Part shown: positions 1-6,019 of the stretch, piece after piece | Layout of the letters: each line of letters begins with the position of its first letter | Position numbering within the stretch: the first letter of the stretch is position 1 | Assembly: GCA_017411585.1 (NCBI GenBank) | Contig: JAFQPV010000047.1 | Span: forward strand, 1 to 6,113 | DNA: 6,113 bases | Source of the DNA: Clostridia bacterium | GTDB taxonomy: Bacteria; Bacillota; Clostridia; UBA1381; UMGS1253 | Direction of reading: 5' to 3' | Program-made: the position numbers and the translations under genes | Notes under the pieces: generated by a model | Seen by the model: the letters and a program-made list of their open reading frames with translations, nothing else | Databases searched by the model: none | Told to the model about the DNA's origin: nothing

Positions 1-133
1 AGGGCTACGATTTCGCTATTGCTTCTTCTCTCCCACACCTCACGATGTGAAACTTGCAAGTCGCTTTTGAGTTCGTCGGTAACTACGCCTCGGTGGACTT
101 TCACCACAGAGCATTGATATGCCCGTCATACAC
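1..133 (-). ncRNA. Group II intron (probably IIC), 5' part of domain I, partial
   Basis: Read on the minus strand, this segment begins GTGTATGACGGGC at base 133 and runs off the window at base 1. It has no convincing coding frame but shows ordered short stems. One is GTGG-TGAAAGT-CCAC, and another is CACA/TGTG closing a CGTGAG-type loop, preceded by TTGCAAG and followed by GAGAAGAAGC. The order and loop sequences match what I recall of the start of domain I in group IIC introns such as the crystallised Oceanobacillus iheyensis intron (loop UGAGAGU, then GCAAG, a CGUGGC loop, GAAGGAAGC). It starts right after a terminator hairpin, the usual IIC target. The first five bases are GTGTA, where GUGYG is the consensus. 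The rest of domain I and any reverse transcriptase/maturase gene would lie left of the window. This rests on remembered sequence, not an alignment. An unrelated structured RNA remains possible. Confidence 0.65.
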
Positions 134-174
134 AAAAGGAAAGCAGAGTCGAAACCTGACTCTGCTTTCCTTTT
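134..174 (-). terminator. Perfect 17-bp terminator hairpin, probable intron target
   Basis: The arms at 134-150 and 158-174 are perfectly complementary over 17 bp around a 7-base loop (151-157). The outer four pairs are A/T on both sides, so the stem ends in a U run in either direction. On the minus strand it lies 53 bases beyond the stop codon of the DUF4832-type gene and would end its transcript. There the U run is cut short after TTTT by the putative intron start. On the plus strand it is followed by a T/C-rich tract and six T (175-187), so it could also stop transcription coming from the left. Confidence 0.8.
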
Positions 175-227
175 CTCTCTCTTTTTTGACAAGCCTTCCG
201 CCAAAAACGAGCGCAAGCCCCTAAAAT

Positions 228-1568
228 TTAATCAATATTTATTCTGCCAATCTTGTAAAAGCTTCCGTTACGCACTGCATCTGTACAAAGATATAGAACG
301 GGATTTAAGTCGTTGTACATACCAATTTCAATATCATATTCTCCCGCAGGCATATTTTCCGGCAAAGTGATGCACACATTTTCAGTAATCTTACCCGGTA
401 ACCAGTTTCTCATATCAATATCTGTTTGGAATTCAAAAGCAGCGTTAGCATTTGAAAGCTTGATTTTTACGGGAATATACCTGTAAATAGGTGCAACACC
501 GTGATTTTCCACGCCTAACGCAAGCGCAAGAACATCTGCTGCAGCGGCATTGGAAGGATATTTAAAATAATCCAGCGCAAAATGGTAACCCATTTTACTA
601 ATCCAATAATCCACCTTATCCTTCCATGCATAAGGGATGGGAAGTGATTTGGCGTTAAAGGAGCTTATATGCCACTCCAAGGTTTTTTCAATAACAACAT
701 CAATATCCCAGCCCTGTCTCATCCATTCACCAAGCCACCAATAAGCTTCGAAGGATACAGGTGCTTTTTTCCAAACCTCGGACAGCTTTTCAATACGCGG
801 TGGGTAAATCTGCTCGGTGTGCGGCGGATGCCCTAAGCCATCTCCTCTCCATCCTACAGGATTTTCCCTGCTTGCATAATGAATAAGCTCCGGTCTTGAA
901 AGCTGACCGATAAGCTGCGTTTTTTTGAATACATCTGTATATGTATCAACCAATTTCTGCAATGCTTCCGGACTATACAGATGCAGATTATGTCCCTCAC
1001 CCCACGAGCCGGGAAGAGAAATATCTATTGCATCAAAAACAGGGTCATCGTCAAAGCGCTCACCCAATTTGCGAACCGCCTGACAAAACAGTTCCAAAAA
1101 CAACGGGTCTGTTGGTGAATCCTTTACTCTTTCACCATCCGGACGTGCCGGACAAGGTATAAGCGACTTCAACCATTCCGGAACATCGTCGCGGGCGCGT
1201 GTGCTGTGTGCCATTAAACGGAATACGAGCGACTGATTATGCGCCTTGCTCTCCGCAATAATATCCTCGATAAGCTTGTAGTTATATTTTCCCTGTTCCG
1301 GCTCAAATTCCTTCCACAATATGCGTATATACACAACCGATGAATCAGGATAATACCCCTCTTCTCTGCCGTTTTCTTCTACGTCCTCCGGAACGGGATA
1401 GCATTCAAAGGGTTCTGTCTCCGTATAATTGTTTTCCGGCTTTACTATGGAATCGGAATACAGTTTTTCTCCTCTGAAATGCTGAAAACTCATAAAGCCA
1501 ATATATGGATTCTGCCCTTCTTCCGGTTTGAAATTAAAATGATGCACTTGATTCGCTTTTCGTATCAT
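228..1568 (-). CDS. DUF4832-type protein, predicted glycoside-hydrolase-like barrel
   Basis: The 446-residue product resembles the DUF4832/DUF4874 group, predicted (beta/alpha)8-barrel proteins related to glycoside hydrolases whose substrates are largely unknown. The N-terminal barrel region has the strand-helix motif IRILWKEFEPEQGKYNY (81-97) and VPEWL (129-133). It also has LPGSWGEGH (185-193) and SFEAYWW (272-278). E191 and E274 are the best candidates for the catalytic acid/base and nucleophile, by analogy with clan GH-A; this is inference. WHISSFNAKSLPIP (299-312) is typical of the family. Residues from about 345 on look like an all-beta domain (VENHGVAPIY, LPENMPAGEYDIEIGM). No signal peptide or membrane segment is visible, so the protein should be cytoplasmic and act on imported sugars. 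The ATG is supported by GGAGG (plus-strand 1576-1580) seven bases upstream. The gene has its own promoter and terminator, so it is probably monocistronic. Family assignment is firm; enzymatic activity is not shown. Confidence 0.88.
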   Translation of the reverse strand: MIRKANQVHHFNFKPEEGQNPYIGFMSFQHFRGEKLYSDSIVKPENNYTETEPFECYPVPEDVEENGREEGYYPDSSVVYIRILWKEFEPEQGKYNYKLIEDIIAESKAHNQSLVFRLMAHSTRARDDVPEWLKSLIPCPARPDGERVKDSPTDPLFLELFCQAVRKLGERFDDDPVFDAIDISLPGSWGEGHNLHLYSPEALQKLVDTYTDVFKKTQLIGQLSRPELIHYASRENPVGWRGDGLGHPPHTEQIYPPRIEKLSEVWKKAPVSFEAYWWLGEWMRQGWDIDVVIEKTLEWHISSFNAKSLPIPYAWKDKVDYWISKMGYHFALDYFKYPSNAAAADVLALALGVENHGVAPIYRYIPVKIKLSNANAAFEFQTDIDMRNWLPGKITENVCITLPENMPAGEYDIEIGMYNDLNPVLYLCTDAVRNGSFYKIGRINID

Positions 1569-1628
1569 TTCACGCCCTCCAAAGTATCATATCCTATTTT
1601 ATATTATTTTATTTTTGAGTTATAACCC

Positions 1629-1658
1629 AGTTTACTATCCCCCCCAATATTTTGTCAA
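1629..1658 (-). promoter_or_regulatory. Sigma-A-type promoter with G7 spacer, for the DUF4832-type gene
   Basis: On the minus strand a perfect -35 box TTGACA (1658-1653) is followed after 18 bases by TAAACT (1634-1629), a four-of-six -10 box. The spacer contains seven consecutive G (plus-strand C at 1639-1645). The -10 box lies about 60 bases upstream of the start codon of the 228-1568 gene. The -35 is strong; the -10 and the exact start point are less certain. Confidence 0.55.
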
Positions 1659-1793
1659 CCAATATTCCCTTTTCCCTTGCTTTGTTAACTTACATCGCAA
1701 AATAGATTTGCTTGATAATTATAACAAAAAAAACGATCATCTGTACAAGATGGGCACTCGTTCATTCAACTGCCTCTTTCCAAGATAACCCGG

Positions 1794-1822
1794 TTGATTT
1801 TAGGACGCATATACTTTATAAT
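1794..1822 (+). promoter_or_regulatory. Sigma-A-type promoter for the secreted stalk-domain protein gene
   Basis: TTGATT (1794-1799) and a perfect TATAAT (1817-1822) are separated by the ideal 17 bases. The -10 ends 42 bases before the ATG at 1865, giving a short leader of roughly 35 bases. It sits inside the region that a longer upstream start (1712) would place in the coding sequence, which argues against that longer start. Confidence 0.75.
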
Positions 1823-1849
1823 AATTTGTGTAGCAAGAAACAATATATC

Positions 1850-1856
1850 AAGGAGG
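1850..1856 (+). promoter_or_regulatory. Ribosome binding site fixing the start at 1865
   Basis: AAGGAGG is a near-perfect match to the 16S rRNA anti-Shine-Dalgarno sequence and lies eight bases before ATG 1865. It selects this start over the in-frame ATG at 1712, whose extra 51 residues would precede a normal signal peptide. Confidence 0.9.
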
Positions 1857-1864
1857 AACATAAA

Positions 1865-2587
1865 ATGAGAAAAAAATTACAAATATTGATTTGCGGCATC
1901 ATTATCGGAACACTGCTGGCAAGCGGCATTGTTTTTGCAAAGCAAATCAGCGAAACCGCAGAGTTGGTTTACAACAACATTAAAATCACTTTAAACGACA
2001 AGGAAATAGAGCCAAAGGATGCCGTTGGCAATACGGTTGAACCGTTTACAATTAACGGGACCACCTATCTCCCAGTTCGTGCGGTTGCAGAAGCACTCGG
2101 CATTAATGTGGATTGGGACGAAGAAACCAACACCGTTATTCTGACTGACGAAAAAACGACTGAAAACGAAGATAAGCCCTCCGATGAAGTGAAAACAGTC
2201 GGTCAAACCTTGCTTGCAGCTTTCGAAGAAAAAGCCGCTTCGGGCATGGATGCTTTTGAAATTGCAAAGGCGCTTGTGTCCAATGAAATCATTCCTTTTA
2301 CAGGCGATGCAATGCAAATAGAAGAAGGTCTGTTACCGGGCTTCGGCGATACGGAAATTAAGGGCTTCAAATCAGGCGCATCCTTTATGCCGATGATTGG
2401 CTCCATTCCTTTTGTCGGCTATGTTTTCGAGCTTGAAGACAGCACAGACGTAAGCGATTTTGTTTCGACTCTGGAAAGCAGCGCAGACCTGCGTTGGAAC
2501 ATATGTGTCGAAGCAGATGAAATGGTATGTGGCAATGTCGGAAGCAAAGTATTCTTTGTGATGTGTCCAAATCAGTTTGAAGCATAA
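1865..2587 (+). CDS. Secreted protein with copper amine oxidase N-terminal-type (stalk) domain
   Basis: The 240-residue product starts with a typical signal peptide: basic MRKK, a hydrophobic core (residues 6-24) and a likely signal peptidase I cut after VFA (residue 25). Residues about 33-94 match the copper amine oxidase N-terminal domain common in clostridial exported proteins, with INGTTYLPVRAVAEALG (63-79), VDWDEE and VILTD. In such proteins it is a non-catalytic structural or stalk module, so no oxidase activity is implied. An acidic linker (95-110) follows. The C-terminal half (111-240) I cannot assign; it has a helical stretch (113-140), a Pro/Gly-rich segment PMIGSIPFVGYVF (176-188), and cysteines at 214, 222 and 234. 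No LPXTG, choline-binding or S-layer repeat is visible, so the mature protein is probably released or held by protein contacts. It is transcribed alone from its own promoter and stopped by the hairpin at 2604-2629. Function unknown. Confidence 0.88.
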   Translation: MRKKLQILICGIIIGTLLASGIVFAKQISETAELVYNNIKITLNDKEIEPKDAVGNTVEPFTINGTTYLPVRAVAEALGINVDWDEETNTVILTDEKTTENEDKPSDEVKTVGQTLLAAFEEKAASGMDAFEIAKALVSNEIIPFTGDAMQIEEGLLPGFGDTEIKGFKSGASFMPMIGSIPFVGYVFELEDSTDVSDFVSTLESSADLRWNICVEADEMVCGNVGSKVFFVMCPNQFEA

Positions 2588-2603
2588 TTCAATACGAAAA
2601 ATT

Positions 2604-2629
2604 GAGCGACGGTCAATAGACCGTCGCTC
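2604..2629. terminator. Bidirectional terminator between convergent genes
   Basis: Arms 2604-2614 (GAGCGACGGTC) and 2619-2629 form a perfect 11-bp GC-rich stem with a 4-base loop. On the minus strand it is followed by AATTTTTC, a fair U tract, and lies 14 bases past the permease stop codon. On the plus strand the tail is GTTTCATT, weaker, 16 bases past the stop of the secreted protein gene. It most likely serves both genes. Confidence 0.85.
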
Positions 2630-2643
2630 GTTTCATTCCAATT

Positions 2644-4683
2644 CTAAAACTCTATCTCTATCACCACATCGCCGGCAGATACCTTCCCGCTTGGCGTTGC
2701 TTTAATTGCTTTACAGTTTTCCGCATCCGTAATCACCAGCGGCGTAACCGTTTTATAGCCTGCCTTTTCAATTGCCGCCTTGTCAAAGCGAATCAGCACA
2801 TCGCCCTTTTTCACTTTATCTCCATCCTTGACAGCATATTCAAAGTGCTTTCCCTTTAAATTCACCGTGTCTATGCCGACATGAATCAAAAGATTAAATC
2901 CATCCTCCGTTTGAATGCCGATGGCGTGCTTGGAGTCGACCAAATTACAAGCTACACCGTCACACGGCGCAAATATCACACCTGCCATCGGACGGATAGC
3001 AATACCTTGTCCTAAAATGCCCTGGCTGAACACCTCATCTTCAACCTTATCCAGCGGCACAATTTCCCCATCCGCATATGCGCCAAGTATAACTGTGCTG
3101 ATTTTCGTCTCCACATGCATATCCAGATAATCCTCTAAATTCGACTTCACAACTGTTACCGTCGGACCGTAAATCACCTGCACACCGTTGCCCTTTAAAA
3201 TCACACCGCTTGCACCGCTCTGCTTAAGCATCGTATCCGACACCATGCTTCCGTCCTTCACCGTAATTCTAAGGCGCGTTGCACAGCAGTCCACATCGGA
3301 AATGTTTTCCTTGCCGCCGAGACCTTTTACAATCAGCTCCGACTGCTTGTTTCCCTGCTTTGCCGCCTCAACATCCTTTCGGGTATAGAGCTTGGTTTCC
3401 TCTCCCTCGTCCTCGCGACCCGGCGTTTTATAGTTAAACTTCTTAATCATAAAGCTGAAAATGCCCCAATAGATAAAGAAGTAGGCAATGCCGACAAATA
3501 CAATGTAAATCCAATTTGTCTTCGCGTTACCCTGCAGTACACCAAAGAGCACCAAGTCAATGATACCGCCAGAAAATGTCATACCCACACCGACGCGCAA
3601 AATATGCATCAGCATAAAGGAAAGACCGGCTAAAACGCAGTGCACACCGTACATCAGCGGCGCAACGAAAATAAACGTAAACTCCAACGGCTCTGTGATA
3701 CCCGTAAGCATCGCAGTCAGTGCAGCTGAGATTAAAAGGCTGCCCGCGACCTTGCGTTTTTCCGGCTTGGCGCATAAATACATCGCCAATGCCGCGCCCG
3801 GCAGACCGAAGATCATGAACGGGAACTTACCTGCCATAAAGCGCGTCGCTTCCACATTAAACACCGTTGTAGACTTCGATGCCAGCTCTGCAAAATAGAT
3901 GTTCTGCGCACCCTGCACAAGCACGCCGTCAATTACCGCGCTGCCGCCCACGCTCGTCTGCCAGAACGGAATATAGAACACGTGGTGCAAGCCAAACGGA
4001 ATGAGCGCACGCTCGATGATACCGTAAATCCATGTACCGGCATAGCCGGATGCAAGCACAAGATTGCCAAGCATAGAGATGCCGCGCTGAATGAGCGGCC
4101 AGATAAAGAACAGCAAAATGCCGACCAAAACATACACCAGTGCCGAAATAATTGGCACAAAGCGCGTACCGCCGAAAAATGCCAGCACCGGCGGCAGCTC
4201 GATTCTGTAGAAACGGTTATGCAGCGCCGCAACACCCAAGCCGACAATAATACCGCCGAACACACCCATCTGCAGCGTGGTAATACCGAGCACGCTTGCC
4301 GTCGAGTTCGTAAGCATACTCTCTGCGCCGCCACGGGCATTAATTAAGGCAAAAATCGTGGTGTGCATAATCAAAAATGCCACTACGCTTGAAAGCGCCG
4401 CAACCTCTTTTTCTTTTTTCGCCATACCGATGGACACACCGATGGCAAACAAAAGCGCAAGGTTATCAAATACGGCGCTGCCCGCCTTGCTCATAATATC
4501 CAGCACCGTATACAAAAGGCTGCCCGGATAAATTACGCTTGTCAGGCGGTATGCCTCCAGCATCGTCTGATTGGTAAACGAGCTGCCGATGCCCAAAAGC
4601 AGGCCTGCGACCGGCAGAATTGCAATCGGCAGCATAAACGAACGCCCGACTCTTTGCAATACGCCGAAAATTTTATCTTTCAT
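2644..4683 (-). CDS. ptsG: PTS glucose/maltose-type permease, EIICBA
   Basis: The 679-residue membrane protein imports a glucose-family sugar and phosphorylates it with phosphate passed from HPr. All three domains are present in the order IIC-IIB-IIA. IIC (about 1-415) has some ten hydrophobic segments, FFGGTRFVPIIS (169-180), IPFGLHHVFYIPFWQT (228-243) and the substrate-loop motif GITEPLEF (328-335). IIB (about 445-520) carries VDCCATRLR, with C467 the expected phosphocysteine. IIA (about 548-679) has HAIGIQTEDG (H586) and LLIHVGIDTV, with H601 the expected phosphohistidine. The start at 4683 is chosen because GGGAGG lies seven bases upstream and MKDKIFGVLQRVGRSFMLP matches family N-termini; an in-frame ATG at 4893 would add 70 unrelated residues. 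It reads most like the streptococcal glucose/maltose PtsG/MalT group, so glucose, maltose or another alpha-glucoside are all possible substrates. No sugar hydrolase or regulator adjoins it. Nothing looks broken. Confidence 0.93.
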   Translation of the reverse strand: MKDKIFGVLQRVGRSFMLPIAILPVAGLLLGIGSSFTNQTMLEAYRLTSVIYPGSLLYTVLDIMSKAGSAVFDNLALLFAIGVSIGMAKKEKEVAALSSVVAFLIMHTTIFALINARGGAESMLTNSTASVLGITTLQMGVFGGIIVGLGVAALHNRFYRIELPPVLAFFGGTRFVPIISALVYVLVGILLFFIWPLIQRGISMLGNLVLASGYAGTWIYGIIERALIPFGLHHVFYIPFWQTSVGGSAVIDGVLVQGAQNIYFAELASKSTTVFNVEATRFMAGKFPFMIFGLPGAALAMYLCAKPEKRKVAGSLLISAALTAMLTGITEPLEFTFIFVAPLMYGVHCVLAGLSFMLMHILRVGVGMTFSGGIIDLVLFGVLQGNAKTNWIYIVFVGIAYFFIYWGIFSFMIKKFNYKTPGREDEGEETKLYTRKDVEAAKQGNKQSELIVKGLGGKENISDVDCCATRLRITVKDGSMVSDTMLKQSGASGVILKGNGVQVIYGPTVTVVKSNLEDYLDMHVETKISTVILGAYADGEIVPLDKVEDEVFSQGILGQGIAIRPMAGVIFAPCDGVACNLVDSKHAIGIQTEDGFNLLIHVGIDTVNLKGKHFEYAVKDGDKVKKGDVLIRFDKAAIEKAGYKTVTPLVITDAENCKAIKATPSGKVSAGDVVIEIEF

Positions 4684-4690
4684 ACTATAA

Positions 4691-4696
4691 CCTCCC
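4691..4696 (-). promoter_or_regulatory. Ribosome binding site fixing the permease start at 4683
   Basis: On the minus strand GGGAGG lies seven bases before ATG 4683. No comparable site precedes the in-frame ATG at 4893, and the codons between 4893 and 4683 run through the terminator hairpin, so the shorter protein is the real one. Confidence 0.88.
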
Positions 4697-4740
4697 AAGG
4701 ATTTATGTTTGTAGTATGAACAAAGAAAAAGCAAATTATG

Positions 4741-4782
4741 AAAAAATTTAAAAAGCAGGAAAACCAATTTGTTTTCCTGCTT
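4741..4782 (-). terminator. Intrinsic terminator in the hemW-permease spacer; possible attenuator
   Basis: On the minus strand, arms 4782-4771 (AAGCAGGAAAAC) and 4764-4753 form a perfect 12-bp stem with a 6-base loop, followed by TTTAAATTTTTT (4752-4741). It is a strong Rho-independent terminator 118 bases past the hemW stop and 69 bases before the permease start. It may simply end the lepA-hemW transcript. I find no good promoter between it and the permease start, which leaves open that it lies in the permease leader and is controlled. No clear LicT/GlcT-type antiterminator target was recognised, although the 5' arm GCAGGAAAAC faintly recalls the 3' half of such sites. Confidence 0.82.
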
Positions 4783-4855
4783 AAAATGCTTTGTTTCTCT
4801 CCCTCTGATACAAGCTCGCATGTCGTTTGTGTCTTTTCCCTGCTGGGAGGGCTCC

Positions 4856-4877
4856 GGAACGACACACAGGTCGTTCC
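4856..4877 (-). other. 8-bp hairpin in the hemW-permease spacer
   Basis: GGAACGAC and GTCGTTCC form a perfect 8-bp stem with a 6-base loop. It begins 24 bases after the hemW stop codon on the minus strand. No U tract follows, so it is not a terminator by itself. It could protect the 3' end of the hemW message or be part of a regulated leader of the permease gene. Confidence 0.5.
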
Positions 4878-4900
4878 CTACATATTCCATCACTCGAACA

Positions 4901-6019
4901 CTATATCAACTCACACAAAATTGAATTGCTGACCTGTATGCCCTTTTTTGTGAAAGCAATTCTTCCGTCTTTGCAGACCATAAACCCATTTTGGATATAC
5001 AACTCCAGCTTCTTTTTGTGTGCTTCATAAAAGTCATAGCCGAATTTTTCAAAAAATGCCGAAAGTGAAATGCCTTCCTTTAAACGAAGTGCCATCATAA
5101 TATATTCGCTTGCCAAATCCGCTTGTGTGAGTTTTGTTTGCTGCGCAATCGGTGCTTTGCCGCCCTCGAGCATTCGCAAATACTGCGTTAAGTCGCGCAC
5201 ATTTTCCGTGCGCACGCTGCCGTCAAAGCCGTGTGCGCCGAGCCCTGCCGCCAGATACGGACTGCAGTGCCAATATTTTAAATTGTGTCGGCTTTCAAAG
5301 CCGGATTTTGCATAATTTGAAATCTCATAATGCACAAAGCCGTGCGCATCCAGAATTTCACCCGTGCGCGCATACATTGTGCGCTCGGCATCCTCATCAG
5401 GCAAATCCCGCCCGTCTGCATACAGCTTTTCAAACGGCGTGTCCGGCTCGACAATTAAAGAATACGCGCTGATGTGCGTCGGCTCGTAGGAAAGTGCAAT
5501 ATGCAGATTTTCCTCAAAGCTTTCAACCGTCTGCTTGGGAATACCGCTCATCAAATCCAGGTTGATATTTTCAAATCCCGCCTTTTTTGCATCTGTAATA
5601 CACGCCTTTGCCGCCGCACTGTCGTGCACGCGACCGAGCAACTTAAGCTCAGCATCACAAAAGCTTTGTACCCCGATGCTTAAGCGGTTAATGCCCATTT
5701 TACGATACGCGGAAAGCTGATTAAAATCCGCCGTCGCCGGATTACACTCCGTTGTGATTTCTGCGTCCTGTTCCATGCTGTGGCGCGCATAAACCGCATC
5801 TAAAATCCGCTCTGTTTGCGCCGCAGTTAGCACGCTCGGCGTGCCGCCGCCAAAAAAGATGCTGTCGATGCTTTGCGGAGGTTGCATGGAAATCTCGCGC
5901 ACAAGCGCAGAAACATACCTTTCGCGCATCGCCTCATCCGCCGGGGCAGACAAAAAGTCGCAGTAGGCACACTTTTTAACACAAAACGGAATATGCAAAT
6001 ATAAACCGAACTTATTCAT
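4901..6019 (-). CDS. hemW: Radical SAM haem chaperone HemW
   Basis: The 372-residue protein belongs to the HemW branch of the radical SAM family, often annotated as oxygen-independent coproporphyrinogen III oxidase-like. HemW binds haem and delivers it to target proteins rather than making porphyrin. The iron-sulfur cluster motif is PFCVKKCAYCDF with C13, C17 and C20 (CX3CX2C), preceded by LHIPF. The SAM-binding GGGTPS is at 57-62, ECNP at 91-94, GINRLSIGVQSF at 109-120, LLGRVH at 127-132 and LDLMSGIPKQT at 154-164. The family signature YEISNYAKSGFESRHN occupies 231-246. The C-terminal HemW domain follows about residue 295. Length is normal. The ATG overlaps the end of lepA by 8 bases and has no ribosome binding site at normal distance (AGGAGG is about 25 bases away), so translation is probably coupled to lepA. 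In many Firmicutes hrcA-grpE-dnaK follow; here they do not. Confidence 0.95.
   Translation of the reverse strand: MNKFGLYLHIPFCVKKCAYCDFLSAPADEAMRERYVSALVREISMQPPQSIDSIFFGGGTPSVLTAAQTERILDAVYARHSMEQDAEITTECNPATADFNQLSAYRKMGINRLSIGVQSFCDAELKLLGRVHDSAAAKACITDAKKAGFENINLDLMSGIPKQTVESFEENLHIALSYEPTHISAYSLIVEPDTPFEKLYADGRDLPDEDAERTMYARTGEILDAHGFVHYEISNYAKSGFESRHNLKYWHCSPYLAAGLGAHGFDGSVRTENVRDLTQYLRMLEGGKAPIAQQTKLTQADLASEYIMMALRLKEGISLSAFFEKFGYDFYEAHKKKLELYIQNGFMVCKDGRIAFTKKGIQVSNSILCELI

Noticed and set aside
1..133. Left edge as a coding fragment on the plus strand
   Set aside because: The frames are interrupted by stops, and the minus-strand stems fit a structured intron RNA better.
119..370. 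Plus-strand open frame of 83 codons at the left edge
   Set aside because: It runs through the terminator hairpin and the antisense of the DUF4832-type gene's end, has no ribosome binding site, and its composition follows those features.
1683..1694. Near-palindrome TGTTAACTTACA as an operator
   Set aside because: The halves are imperfect, there is only one copy, and it does not match the catabolite-response consensus or another site I can name.
1712..1864. Longer start for the secreted protein gene
   Set aside because: It would put 51 unrelated residues before a normal signal peptide and include the promoter and AAGGAGG that serve ATG 1865.
3560..4347. Open frames opposite to and out of frame with the permease, on both strands
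   Set aside because: They are shadows of a well-supported gene, with arginine/cysteine-rich or otherwise atypical composition and no start signals.
4753..4800. LicT/GlcT-type antiterminator target overlapping the leader terminator
   Set aside because: Only the GCAGGAAAAC part resembles the 3' half; the expected TGTTACTG-like 5' half and its pairing are missing.
4684..4893. Longer start for the permease
   Set aside because: The extension crosses the terminator hairpin, lacks a ribosome binding site, and does not resemble family N-termini.
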